DNA of 64,000 nucleotides from Bacillota bacterium (lineage in GTDB: Bacteria > Bacillota > Clostridia > Acetivibrionales > DSM-27016), in NCBI GenBank assembly GCA_023390115.1, contig JAEWDM010000016.1, positions 1 through 64,000 on the forward strand, in the 5' to 3' direction. Both the position numbers and the translations under genes were made by a program. Each line of letters begins with the position of its first letter. Within the stretch, counting starts at the first letter, position 1. Under the pieces are notes generated by a model that was not told where the DNA came from, did not search any database, and saw only the letters and a list, made by a program, of their open reading frames with translations. This document shows positions 22,547 to 31,310 of this stretch, piece after piece.

Positions 22547-23641
22547 CTATACATTAAATCTGAATAATGTTACATCTCCGTCCTGCATGATATATTCCTT
22601 GCCCTCCGACCGTACCAATCCCTTTTCTCTTGCGGCAGAATAGGCTCCGCACTGCATCAGATCGTTATAGGCAACTATTTCAGCACGTATAAATCCTCTT
22701 TCAAAGTCGCTGTGGATCTTTCCGGCAGCCTGAGGGGCTTTTGTACCCTTTGTAATGGTCCAGGCCCTTACCTCTTGTGGTCCGGCAGTGAGATAGCTTA
22801 TCAGGCCCAAAAGCTTATAGCTTGACTTTATAAGCCTGTCAAGCCCCGATTCGGATAGCCCGAGCTCTGCCAGGAAATCCTGCTTTTCAGATTCCTCAAG
22901 CTGTGCAATTTCCTCTTCTATCTTGGCACAAATCACCATTACCTCAGAGCCTTCCTTTTCTGCAAGGGCTTTAAGCTCAGCAACAAAAGCATTATTTCCG
23001 CCCGACTGAAGATCATTCTCCGAAACATTAGCGGCGTACAGGACAGGCTTGGATGTAAGTAAAAACAACTGCTCAACTGCTGTCTGCTCCTCCGCGGTCA
23101 AATTCATGGATCTGACCGGACTGCCCTTTTCAAGCGTCTGCTTTATGCTCTCATAGAGCTCCAGCTCCACATGATATTTTTTATCGCCTGATTTAAGCAT
23201 TTTACGGGTTTTGTCGATCCTTTTTTCTATTGCGTCCAAATCCGCAAAAACAAGCTCAAGATTAATTGTTTCTATATCCCTGGCAGGGCCTATGGAACCG
23301 TCCACATGGACTATATTTCCGTCCTCAAAGCAGCGGACAACATGTACAATTGCGTCAACCTCACGTATATGGGATAAAAACTTATTGCCCAGGCCCTCAC
23401 CCTTGCTTGCGCCCCTCACAAGCCCCGCAATGTCTACAAATTCTATGGCGGTTGGGGTTGTTTTTTCAGGGCTGTACATTTTAGTCAGCATGTCAAGCCT
23501 CTCATCAGGAACCGCAACTATACCGACATTTGGCTCTATAGTACAGAAGGGGTAATTCGCACATTCGGCTCCGGCCTTTGTAATGGCATTAAACAGCGTA
23601 CTTTTACCTACATTCGGAAGTCCTACAATACCTAGTTTCAT
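22547..23641 (-). CDS. ychF: Redox-regulated ATPase YchF (Obg-family)
   Basis: 364 residues, the normal family length. P-loop GLPNVGKST (residues 7-15), switch region FCTIEPNVG, DIAGLVRGASKGEGLGNKFL, and the C-terminal TGS-like domain (AWTITKGTKAPQAAGKIHSDFERGFIRAEI). YchF binds ATP in preference to GTP because its G4 motif is altered, associates with ribosomes and is linked to oxidative stress. Monocistronic, transcribed towards cheW. The start ATG has an AGGAAAG upstream. Confidence 0.95.
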   Translation of the reverse strand: MKLGIVGLPNVGKSTLFNAITKAGAECANYPFCTIEPNVGIVAVPDERLDMLTKMYSPEKTTPTAIEFVDIAGLVRGASKGEGLGNKFLSHIREVDAIVHVVRCFEDGNIVHVDGSIGPARDIETINLELVFADLDAIEKRIDKTRKMLKSGDKKYHVELELYESIKQTLEKGSPVRSMNLTAEEQTAVEQLFLLTSKPVLYAANVSENDLQSGGNNAFVAELKALAEKEGSEVMVICAKIEEEIAQLEESEKQDFLAELGLSESGLDRLIKSSYKLLGLISYLTAGPQEVRAWTITKGTKAPQAAGKIHSDFERGFIRAEIVAYNDLMQCGAYSAAREKGLVRSEGKEYIMQDGDVTLFRFNV

Positions 23642-23853
23642 CTATGTCATCTTTCCTTTCACCTTACATTACATCAAGCAGTCTTATTTTTAACAATTCT
23701 AAATTATATATTATATGGATTGGCAATGCAATAAAAATAATTATCGGCCGCGGCTTATACAAGAAGGATTTAGAAATGCGGCATAGAATATACTTTTATT
23801 ACTATTAAAAACAAAATTATGTTTTTAACTCAAGCTAAAAAGGAGGTTAATTT

Positions 23854-24813
23854 ATGCCGGTATTGGACTTGCCTTTGGAGGAACTGAAAAAATATAAGGG
23901 AATAAACCCATGCCCGGAGGATATCGATAAATTTTGGGACTCGGCGCTGGCTGAAATGAAGTCTGTGGAGCCGGCAGTTGAGCTTATACCGTCTGAATTT
24001 CAGGTACCGTTTGCAGAATGCTGTCACCTTTATTTTACAGGCGTGAGAGGAGCGAGAATACATGCCAAATATTTAAGGCCTAAGAATAGTCCCGGCCCGC
24101 ATCCTGCAGTAGTCCAGTTTCATGGCTACTCAGTCAGCTCAGGGGACTGGGCGGACAAGCTCAGCTATGTTGCCGCAGGCTTTTCGGTAGCGGCTATGGA
24201 CTGCCGCGGACAGGGAGGGCTTTCGCAGGATATCGGCGGCGTTAAGGGAAACACGTTGCATGGGCATATTATAAGAGGTCTTGATGATTGTCCGGAGAAT
24301 ATGCTTTTCAGGAATGTTTTTCTGGACGCTGCCCAGCTGGCGTCCGTTGTTATGGATATGCCGGAGGTCGATGAAGAAAGAGTAGGAGCTATGGGGGCTT
24401 CGCAGGGGGGAGGGCTTACCCTTGCCTGTGCTGCTCTGGAGCCACGCATTAAAAGGCTTGCACCCATATACCCTTTCCTGTGTGATTACCAAAGAGTGTG
24501 GGAAATGGATCTTGCGGCTGATGCATATGCGGAATTGAGGGACTATTTCAGGCTTTTTGATCCTGTCCATAAAACTGAAAATGAGGTATTTACAAAATTG
24601 GGGTATATAGACAACCAGCATATTGCAAAACGCATAAGAGGAGAGGTCCTTATGGCAGTAGGGCTTATGGACAGAATATGCCCTCCGTCTACCCAATTTG
24701 CGGCGTACAATAAGATTACCACTCCCAAAAGTATGATTATTTACCCTGATTTCGGACATGAGTGGATTCCGGGATTTGGAGACAGCACTTATGAATTTAT
24801 GCTGGGTCTGTAA
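23854..24813 (+). CDS. Acetyl-xylan esterase / cephalosporin-C deacetylase (CE7)
   Basis: 319-residue CE7 esterase that removes acetyl groups from xylo-oligosaccharides. Family motifs: RGQGG, nucleophile GASQGGG, and the HE pair in DFGHEWIPG; the family length of 315-330 fits. No signal peptide, so it is intracellular and would act on imported acetylated oligosaccharides, complementing cellulosomal breakdown of plant wall. AAGGAGG lies before the ATG. Stands alone, ending at the hairpins that separate it from dedA. Confidence 0.93.
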   Translation: MPVLDLPLEELKKYKGINPCPEDIDKFWDSALAEMKSVEPAVELIPSEFQVPFAECCHLYFTGVRGARIHAKYLRPKNSPGPHPAVVQFHGYSVSSGDWADKLSYVAAGFSVAAMDCRGQGGLSQDIGGVKGNTLHGHIIRGLDDCPENMLFRNVFLDAAQLASVVMDMPEVDEERVGAMGASQGGGLTLACAALEPRIKRLAPIYPFLCDYQRVWEMDLAADAYAELRDYFRLFDPVHKTENEVFTKLGYIDNQHIAKRIRGEVLMAVGLMDRICPPSTQFAAYNKITTPKSMIIYPDFGHEWIPGFGDSTYEFMLGL

Positions 24814-24855
24814 TGCTAAAAGCTCAGGGCAGCTTTTAATGCCTTGAAGCAGTAT

Positions 24856-24904
24856 AAAAAATACCCCCTTGCGGCATATTTATTACTTTAATGCTGTAGG
24901 GGGG
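24856..24904 (-). terminator. Terminator downstream of dedA (minus strand)
   Basis: CCCCC-containing arm 24864-24877 pairs with 24891-24904 over 14 bp with three G-T pairs; on the minus strand the hairpin is followed by TATTTTTT. A smaller AAAAGCT/AGCTTTT hairpin at about 24819-24838 serves the esterase side. Confidence 0.75.
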
Positions 24905-24938
24905 AGCGTATTAAACCAAAAGAGGGTTTAAGCTTATT

Positions 24939-25592
24939 TTATTTATTCAACGACGGTTGCTTGAATTTCTCACGCAGATAGGCAAATACTGCGGGAAGCA
25001 CCGATATGAAAATAATTGCGAATATGACAAGCGTAAAATTGTCCTTTACAACAGGTATATTCCCGAAAAAGTATCCCCCAAGAAGGAAGAGTGTTATCCA
25101 TGCAACTCCTCCGGCGGCATTGTAGCTTAAAAATCTTATATAGTTCATGTTTCCTGCGCCTGCGACAAAAGGCGCAAAGGTTCTGATGATAGGAATAAAC
25201 CTTGCCAGCACAATAGTCTTACCTCCATGCCTTTCGTAAAAATTTTGAGTTTTTATAAGATACTCTCTTTTAATTAAGCGGAGCTTTTTGCTGTCAAAAG
25301 CTTTAGCCCCCAGAAATTTTCCTATGTGATAATTTACGGTATCCCCCGCTATTGCTGCTATTATAAGAAGAATAAAAGCAATTTTTATGTCCAGGCTGCC
25401 TCCGGCCGCAAATGCTCCTACTACAAAAAGCAAAGAATCTCCCGGCAAAAATGGGGTCACCACCAGCCCCGTTTCACAAAAAACGATGATAAACAACGGC
25501 AGATATGTCCAGATACCGTAATCTGCAATGATTTCTGCCAGATGCTTATCAAAGTGTATAATAAATTCAAATAAACTCACAATAGCTTCCAT
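24939..25592 (-). CDS. DedA family membrane protein
   Basis: 217 residues with about five hydrophobic segments. DedA core: FCETGLVVTPFLPGDSLLFVVGAFA and RFIPIIRTFAPFVAGAGNMNYIRF, containing the conserved F-x-R-x2-P-x2-R motif with the acidic and Arg residues thought to drive proton-dependent lipid flipping (undecaprenyl phosphate or phosphatidyl lipids). Start preceded by AAGGAGG on the minus strand. Monocistronic; which lipid it moves cannot be told. Confidence 0.93.
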   Translation of the reverse strand: MEAIVSLFEFIIHFDKHLAEIIADYGIWTYLPLFIIVFCETGLVVTPFLPGDSLLFVVGAFAAGGSLDIKIAFILLIIAAIAGDTVNYHIGKFLGAKAFDSKKLRLIKREYLIKTQNFYERHGGKTIVLARFIPIIRTFAPFVAGAGNMNYIRFLSYNAAGGVAWITLFLLGGYFFGNIPVVKDNFTLVIFAIIFISVLPAVFAYLREKFKQPSLNK

Positions 25593-25630
25593 AAGTCCTC
25601 CTTAGCATTTCTATGCTTAATAAGATAATA

Positions 25631-26041
25631 CTACAAAGATTTGTCTCTCATCAACTGTTTTATTGCATATTCCTCATGCTCAATTTCATAAGGTGCATAA
25701 TGGAGCAGGGAATTCCCAAAATTAAGCCTTAGATATTCATCCAGCTCAATCACTTCCTGATGGGACAAGCCTGTAAAATGTATGGCATAAAAATAGCTGT
25801 TATGATGCTTTTGTCTTCGTAATATTTTTCCCTTAATCTGCTTTGAAAATGACGAAACATTTCCGTGTAAGTGAATATCCATTAAAATAAGAGAATGCTC
25901 CTCGAGCTTTACGGTTGTGGACAGCTTAATACCTGAGGCAGAGATGTTCTTAATTGTAAATTCCGTTCCGTGCATATTGCTGTGTTTTATAGTGCCCTTT
26001 CCTGTGGCTTCATACCTTTGATAGTGTCGCATTCTTCTCAT
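25631..26041 (-). CDS. PilZ domain protein (c-di-GMP receptor candidate)
   Basis: 136 residues. An Arg-rich N-terminus (MRRMRHYQRYEATGKG) supplies the RxxxR motif, and NISASGIKLST gives the (D/N)xSxxG motif, the two c-di-GMP-binding blocks of PilZ. The beta-barrel follows (ILMDIHLHGN ... GKILRRQKHHNSYFYAIHFTGLS). GGAGGG 8 nt upstream fixes the start at 26041; the ORF extends further (26098) without a site. It is the nearest visible receptor for the EAL protein at 58309 but is not linked to it genetically. Confidence 0.88.
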   Translation of the reverse strand: MRRMRHYQRYEATGKGTIKHSNMHGTEFTIKNISASGIKLSTTVKLEEHSLILMDIHLHGNVSSFSKQIKGKILRRQKHHNSYFYAIHFTGLSHQEVIELDEYLRLNFGNSLLHYAPYEIEHEEYAIKQLMRDKSL

Positions 26042-26513
26042 CTGAAAATCCCTCCATTCATTAACAAAATTTATTATATCAAGGACTAAAAGCGCCAAAT
26101 TTCCAGTAATAAAATTTCTTTACTTCATTCGTCCTCTATACAGCGGCTTTGGTATTCCAAAAGCCATTAGAAACAATACTTACTATGTTACACCAGCATA
26201 CCATGAGTGTAGAGTTTCCGTCAATATATCATAGTGGATAAGACTACGAGTTTACAGTTTGTTAATAATTAGCTTTTGCATATAAATTATGAAGTATGAT
26301 AAATATATTCCCAAAATAAGAGAAAATTAATCTAAGATTATATAAATTATGACTATTTTTCTTTAAATACAGCTTTAAAAAAGATTTATATTTAAATTTT
26401 GAGGTAAAGCTAAGAATTATATTGTTACGCTACAGTCATTTAATCGTCCGCTTGACATTAGTGCGGGTAATATAGTAAATTATAATCAAAAGTCTATGGG
26501 GGTGGGAAGTGAA

Positions 26514-26612
26514 ATGGAGGACAATCCTGAGGATACAGGCGGCGGTATATTGTCCCTGTTATTGCTTAAAGCAAAAAAACATTCTGTAGCAAGCTTTTAT
26601 AGAAGACTGTAA
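26514..26612 (+). CDS. Putative 32-aa small protein
   Basis: Acidic N-terminus (MEDNPEDTGGG), hydrophobic ILSLLLL, then basic KAKKHSVASFYRRL. The charge distribution resembles a small membrane-associated peptide. It has its own promoter, Shine-Dalgarno (GGGGGTG) and terminator, but I know no homologue. Confidence 0.45.
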   Translation: MEDNPEDTGGGILSLLLLKAKKHSVASFYRRL

Positions 26613-26647
26613 AACCGTATCCGATGGTTTTGTTATGTCTTTTTTTT
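26611..26647 (+). terminator. Terminator of the short unit upstream of the CNNM gene
   Basis: AAAACC (26611-26616) pairs with GGTTTT (26626-26631); eight T follow at 26640-26647 after a short gap. Confidence 0.6.
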
Positions 26648-26688
26648 ATTTGTTTTGAGCTTTAAATACAAGGGAGGATTAAAATAAT

Positions 26689-27984
26689 TTGTTTACTGAA
26701 GTTTTGGTTTTGATAATACTTATAATAATTAATGCCTTTTTCGCGGCTTCCGAGATCGCGCTTATATCATTGAACGATAATAAAATAAAAATAATGGTTG
26801 AGGAGGGCAACAAAAGGGCTGTGCTGCTCAAAAAGCTTTTAAGCGAGCCGAGCCGGTTTCTTGCAACCATTCAGATAGGAATTACCCTTGCCGGATTTCT
26901 GGCAAGTGCTTTTGCGGCTGACAGCTTTGCGGATCCCATTGTAAGACTGGTATTGATGACGGGAATATCTATTCCCGAGTCATGGCTTAGAACTGCCGCG
27001 GTGTTTATTGTAACTGTCATACTGTCATACTTCACTCTTGTTTTAGGGGAGCTTGTGCCTAAGAGAGTGGCTATGAAAAAAGCGGAGCCCATATCAATGT
27101 TTGTCGCAGGCCCTTTGAGTATGCTTCTTAAGGTATCAGCGCCGTTTGTGAAGCTTTTAACGCTGTCCACAAACTTCTTTGTAAGGCTTTTCGGAGTTGA
27201 TCCCAATGCTGACGAAGAAGAGGTTACAGAGGAGGAAATAAGAATGATGGTCGATGTGGGCGAGGAAAGGGGAGCTATAGACGAAAGCGAAAAGGAGATG
27301 ATTAACAATATATTTGAGTTTGACAATAAAATTGTCTCCGATATTATGACTCACAGAACTCACATTGCAGCGGTGGATGTAGGAGCAACCCTTAATGATG
27401 TCATAAGCCTTATTAAGAATGAAAAATACACTAGGATACCGGTGTACGAGGACAATATAGACAATATCATAGGAATAATGCATGTAAAGGATTTGATACA
27501 GCTTTTAGAGTATCAGGGAAGAGATTTTGTTATAAGGGACATTATACGCAAGCCTTATTTTATTCCCGCCTCCAAGAGAATAGATGATTTATTCCAGGAT
27601 CTTCAAAGGACCAAAACACATATGGCGATCGCAATAGACGAATACGGAGGAACTGCAGGGATAGTTACTATTGATGATTTGATTGAGGAAATAGTGGGAA
27701 ATATTTTTGACGAATATGACGAGGAAGAGAAGGACATTGAAAAGCTGGATGAAAATACATTTATGATAAACGGATCTGCCAGCCTCGACACAGTACGGGA
27801 TTTCCTTAAGGTTGATTTGCCGGTCGATGACTATGATACTCTGAGCGGATTTGTAATAGGCCAGCTAGGGAGAATACCCGAAAAAGAAGAAAGGCCTGAT
27901 GTTGAATTTAACGGACTGGTCTTCAGAGTAGATGAAATTGAGGAAAAGAAAATAGCCAGAATAAAGGTGTGCAGGGCCGTATAA
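26689..27984 (+). CDS. CNNM/CorC-type transporter (hemolysin C family) with CBS pair
   Basis: 431 residues: N-terminal CNNM (DUF21) membrane domain with about four segments (VLIILIIINAFFAASEIALISLNDNK), a CBS tandem (about 200-325; DIMTHRTHIAAVDV ... YTRIPVYEDNIDNIIGIMHVKDLI) and a C-terminal CorC_HlyC domain (DDYDTLSGFVIGQLGRIPEKEE). Family members export or sense Mg2+, some Co2+ or Na+; true haemolytic activity is not implied. TTG start at 26689 after GGGAGG. Preceded by a short terminated unit. Confidence 0.93.
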   Translation: MFTEVLVLIILIIINAFFAASEIALISLNDNKIKIMVEEGNKRAVLLKKLLSEPSRFLATIQIGITLAGFLASAFAADSFADPIVRLVLMTGISIPESWLRTAAVFIVTVILSYFTLVLGELVPKRVAMKKAEPISMFVAGPLSMLLKVSAPFVKLLTLSTNFFVRLFGVDPNADEEEVTEEEIRMMVDVGEERGAIDESEKEMINNIFEFDNKIVSDIMTHRTHIAAVDVGATLNDVISLIKNEKYTRIPVYEDNIDNIIGIMHVKDLIQLLEYQGRDFVIRDIIRKPYFIPASKRIDDLFQDLQRTKTHMAIAIDEYGGTAGIVTIDDLIEEIVGNIFDEYDEEEKDIEKLDENTFMINGSASLDTVRDFLKVDLPVDDYDTLSGFVIGQLGRIPEKEERPDVEFNGLVFRVDEIEEKKIARIKVCRAV

Positions 27985-28034
27985 TAAGAATATCCAAACA
28001 ATAAGTATCTAAATACGATAAATACCCAAACAAT

Positions 28035-28063
28035 TTGACGCATAAATGAATAAATGGTATAAT
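28035..28063 (+). promoter_or_regulatory. Promoter P1 of the pfl operon
   Basis: TTGACG (28035-28040), 17-bp spacer, TATAAT (28058-28063). The start near 28070 coincides with the Fur box. Confidence 0.8.
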
Positions 28064-28070
28064 ATGAAAT

Positions 28071-28085
28071 TGATAATCATTATCA
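28071..28085. promoter_or_regulatory. Fur box, perfect 7-1-7 TGATAATCATTATCA
   Basis: A 15/15 match to the Bacillus-type Fur/PerR-family consensus TGATAATNATTATCA, placed on the start site of P1. It predicts repression of P1 by iron-loaded Fur (or a paralogue). Confidence 0.85.
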
Positions 28086-28133
28086 TATGCTTCCAAAAAT
28101 AAAATCAGGGATGAAAAAACATATTATTTATGC

Positions 28134-28180
28134 TATAATGTATGTATACAGTATACAATATTCAAAATACAGTATGCAAT
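28134..28180 (+). promoter_or_regulatory. Promoter P2 (extended -10) with two phased TGTATAC operators
   Basis: TGCTATAAT (28131-28139) is an extended -10. Directly over the start lies the perfect palindrome TGTATAC-A-GTATACA (28143-28157); a degenerate copy, AATACAGTATGCAAT (28166-28180), follows exactly 21 bp later, two helical turns. The binding protein is unknown; a GntR-like dimer would fit. Confidence 0.65.
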
Positions 28181-28255
28181 GTTCTGGAATAAGATGACGC
28201 GATATGAGCTGTTGTGAGGTGCGAATTTTAATATTAAGACGAAAGGGGGATTCAT

Positions 28256-30475
28256 ATGAATTCAAAATTCAATGCAGGAAAGTGGAACAATGAAATTAAT
28301 GTAAGAGATTTTATACAGGCTAACTACGTCCCCTATGACGGGGATGAGGGCTTTTTAGAGCGTCCTGCCGGAGCCACTGAAAGCTTATGGGCTAAGGTTA
28401 AGGAATTAATGGATGTTGAAATGAAAAACGGAGGGATTATTGATATAGATGCCGATACTATATCTACAATTATTTCACATAAGCCGGGATATATAGATAA
28501 GGAGAAGGAAAGGATTGTGGGCCTTCAGACCGATGAGCCTTTAAAAAGGGCTATAATGCCTTTTGGGGGAATACGAATGGTTAAAACCTCCTTGAAGGCG
28601 TATAACCGTTCCATGAACCCCAATGTTGATAATGTGTTTAAATACAGGAAAACTCATAATGACGGGGTTTTTGACGCTTATACCGATGAAATGAAAAAAG
28701 CGCGTCATACCGGAATTATTACCGGGCTTCCCGATGCATACGGAAGGGGAAGAATTATAGGGGATTACAGAAGAGTGGCCCTTTACGGAGTGGATTTCCT
28801 TATTGAAAAGAAGAAGGCGGCAAAGGTCAACTATGTTTTTGATATTATGGATTCCGGGGTCATACGCCAAAGGGAGGAACTGAGCGAACAAATCAGGGCA
28901 CTTGAAGAGCTTAAGAAAATGGCTGAGAGCTATGGCTTTGATATAAGCCGGCCTGCGCAGGACACGAGGGAAGCCGTGCAATGGCTGTATTTCGGATATC
29001 TTGCGGCAGTAAAGGAGCAAAATGGCGCCGCTATGAGCCTTGGACGCATTTCCACTTTTCTTGATATTTATGCTTGCAGGGATTTGGAGGAAGGAAAGTA
29101 TACAGAGGCAGAGATTCAGCAAATAATAGATCATTTTGTTATGAAGCTGAGAATGGTAAGATTTTTAAGAACACCTTCATATGACGAGCTGTTTTCGGGG
29201 GATCCTACATGGGTTACGGAGTCCCTGGCAGGGATGGGATGTGACGGCAGGCATATGGTTACAAAAATGACCTATCGCTTCATGCATACGCTTACAAATT
29301 TAGGCCCCGCACCCGAGCCTAATATGACGGTATTGTGGTCAGGAAGGCTTCCTGAGAATTTTAAGCGGTATTGTGCGAGGCTGTCGGTAGAAACCTCTTC
29401 CATACAGTATGAGAACGATGAGCTTATGAGGGAGCAGTTTGGGGATGACTACGGCATTGCATGCTGTGTTTCGGCTATGAGGATAGGAAAGCAGATGCAG
29501 TTTTTCGGAGCGCGGGCAAACCTTGCAAAGGCACTTCTGTATGCGATCAACGGAGGAAAGGACGAGATATACGGCGAGCAGGTGGGCCCTGCACTGTCTC
29601 CCATTACTTCCGAATACTTGGAATATGATGAGGTGGCCGCACGGTTTGACAGTATGATGGAATGGCTTTCAAAGCTCTATATAAATACATTGAATATAAT
29701 TCACTATATGCATGACAAGTACTGCTATGAAAGACTCCAGATGTCCCTGCACGACGAGGAGATATTAAGAACCTCGGCATGCGGGATTGCGGGATTATCG
29801 GTTGTGGTGGACTCTCTGTCTGCAATTAAGCATGCCAGGGTAAAAACTGTGAGAAATGAGCAGGGGCTGGTCACAGACTATGAAATTGAGGGAGACTATC
29901 CGAAATATGGAAATAATGATCCTGCTGTAGACGACATAGCCGTTGAGCTGGTAAAAACCTTCATGACTAAGTTAAGCAAGCATAAGACCTACAGGAACAG
30001 CAAGCCTACCATGTCCATATTGACAATTACGTCCAACGTCGTTTATGGAAAGAAAACGGGAAATACTCCCGATGGAAGAAAGCATGGAGAACCTTTTGCG
30101 CCTGGAGCCAATCCCATGCATAAGAGAGACACCAAGGGCTGTATTGCATCTATGGCCTCTGTGGCAAAGCTCCCTTATCATTACAGTGAGGACGGTATTT
30201 CTTATACCTTTTCAATTGTGCCCGGGGCACTGGGGAAAAACAGCGAGGAGAGGTACAGAAATCTCTATACCCTGATGGACGGTTATTTTGCGGATGGAGG
30301 ACACCATATAAATGTGAATGTGCTGAATAAAGAGGTGCTTTTGGATGCCATGGATCACCCTGAAAAATATCCTCAACTGACTATAAGGGTATCGGGATAT
30401 GCAGTTAATTTTGTAAAGCTTAATAAAGAGCAGCAGATGGATGTAATAAACAGGACATTCCACCAAAGGTTTTGA
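28256..30475 (+). CDS. pflB: Pyruvate formate-lyase (formate C-acetyltransferase)
   Basis: 739-residue glycyl-radical enzyme that converts pyruvate and CoA to acetyl-CoA and formate. The diagnostic vicinal Cys pair is Cys403-Cys404 in GIACCVSAM, and the radical Gly714 lies in RVSGYAVNF near the C-terminus. Length is close to the usual 740-760. AAAGGGGG precedes the ATG. Followed by its activase (38-bp gap) and a formate channel, forming a complete fermentation operon. Upstream DNA carries two promoters, one with a Fur box, so expression probably depends on iron as well as a second signal. Unlike the enzyme at 1540, its function is clear. Confidence 0.96.
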   Translation: MNSKFNAGKWNNEINVRDFIQANYVPYDGDEGFLERPAGATESLWAKVKELMDVEMKNGGIIDIDADTISTIISHKPGYIDKEKERIVGLQTDEPLKRAIMPFGGIRMVKTSLKAYNRSMNPNVDNVFKYRKTHNDGVFDAYTDEMKKARHTGIITGLPDAYGRGRIIGDYRRVALYGVDFLIEKKKAAKVNYVFDIMDSGVIRQREELSEQIRALEELKKMAESYGFDISRPAQDTREAVQWLYFGYLAAVKEQNGAAMSLGRISTFLDIYACRDLEEGKYTEAEIQQIIDHFVMKLRMVRFLRTPSYDELFSGDPTWVTESLAGMGCDGRHMVTKMTYRFMHTLTNLGPAPEPNMTVLWSGRLPENFKRYCARLSVETSSIQYENDELMREQFGDDYGIACCVSAMRIGKQMQFFGARANLAKALLYAINGGKDEIYGEQVGPALSPITSEYLEYDEVAARFDSMMEWLSKLYINTLNIIHYMHDKYCYERLQMSLHDEEILRTSACGIAGLSVVVDSLSAIKHARVKTVRNEQGLVTDYEIEGDYPKYGNNDPAVDDIAVELVKTFMTKLSKHKTYRNSKPTMSILTITSNVVYGKKTGNTPDGRKHGEPFAPGANPMHKRDTKGCIASMASVAKLPYHYSEDGISYTFSIVPGALGKNSEERYRNLYTLMDGYFADGGHHINVNVLNKEVLLDAMDHPEKYPQLTIRVSGYAVNFVKLNKEQQMDVINRTFHQRF

Positions 30476-30513
30476 TTAAAGGAATCTGTGAGTGATGGGG
30501 AAGGATACAGGAT

Positions 30514-31233
30514 ATGAATGGATATATTCACTCGGTGGAAACCTGCGGTACGCTGGACGGGCCGGGTCTTAGATACGTTGTTTTCATGCAGGGCTGTCCA
30601 TTGCGGTGCAGGTTTTGCCATAATCCCGATACATGGCAGTGCAATAAGGGAAGTAAGCTTTCGCCGGAAGAGGTTATGGAGGATATTGTAAAATACAGCA
30701 GCTTCATAAAAAAGGGCGGAGTTACACTGTCGGGAGGGGAGCCTCTTGCCCAGGCTGGTTTTTCAGCCGAATTATTAAGGCTGTGCCGCAAGGAGGGCAT
30801 ACACACCGCTATAGATACATCGGGCGCTGTACCTCTGAATTTGTGCAGGCATGCCGTGGATGAGGCCCGGCTTATATTGCTGGATATAAAGCACATAAAT
30901 GATGATAAATGCCGGGAGCTTACGGGGCAGGGAAATGAAAATGCCTTGGAGCTTCTGGATTATTGTCAATGGAAAAACAAAAAAGTATGGATACGTCATG
31001 TTATTATTCCGGGTATTACGGATGATGAGAGGGATATTGAAGCAATGGCTGAGTATTTATCGGGTATTACTGCAATAAAACGAATAGAAGTACTTCCATT
31101 CCATAAAATGGGTGAATTTAAGTGGAAGGAGCTTGGACTGCATTACGAGCTTGAAAATACGCCGGAGCCCGCAGCAAGCTCAATTGAGAGCATACGCAGG
31201 ATTTTCAGGAAATACAGTCTGAATGCCGCATAA
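30514..31233 (+). CDS. pflA: Pyruvate formate-lyase activating enzyme
   Basis: 239-residue radical SAM enzyme that installs the glycyl radical on PFL. Cluster motif CPLRCRFCHNPDTW near residue 29, GGEPLAQ and the substrate-binding DTSG region follow. It lacks the extra ferredoxin-like Cys insert of the activase at 698, consistent with a PFL-specific partner. GGGGAAGG lies in the Shine-Dalgarno position. Cotranscribed with pflB. Confidence 0.95.
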   Translation: MNGYIHSVETCGTLDGPGLRYVVFMQGCPLRCRFCHNPDTWQCNKGSKLSPEEVMEDIVKYSSFIKKGGVTLSGGEPLAQAGFSAELLRLCRKEGIHTAIDTSGAVPLNLCRHAVDEARLILLDIKHINDDKCRELTGQGNENALELLDYCQWKNKKVWIRHVIIPGITDDERDIEAMAEYLSGITAIKRIEVLPFHKMGEFKWKELGLHYELENTPEPAASSIESIRRIFRKYSLNAA

Positions 31234-31242
31234 GCATTTTAA

Positions 31243-31285
31243 CGCCCTGTAATGGGATTCGTCTCTGGCGGGGAGGGCACTTTTT
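31243..31285 (+). terminator. Possible attenuator between pflA and focA
   Basis: CGCC/GGCG and GCCCT (31244-31248) / AGGGC (31274-31278) can pair, followed by ACTTTTTTAAG. The stem is short with an unpaired centre, so it may only reduce readthrough into focA. Confidence 0.45.
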
Positions 31286-31310
31286 TAAGTTATGACGAGG
31301 AGTAGGTATT

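Larger units (their letters stand above)
26452..26650 (+). ncRNA. Short transcription unit: promoter, 32-codon ORF, terminator
   Basis: TTGACA at 26452-26457 with TAAATT about 18 bp on, then a terminator at 26611-26647 (AAAACC/GGTTTT and an eight-T run). In between, ATG at 26514 after GGGGGTGGG opens MEDNPEDTGGGILSLLLLKA ... FYRRL, ending at 26612. It may be a mini-protein with a short hydrophobic core or an sRNA/leader of the downstream CNNM gene. The rest of 26099-26451 shows nothing I can name. Confidence 0.5.

Noticed and set aside
24814..24860. c-di-GMP (GEMM) riboswitch suggested by a GCTCAGGGC-like word
   Set aside because: It lies after the esterase stop, lacks the GGGTTACC-like core, and is a simple convergent-terminator hairpin.
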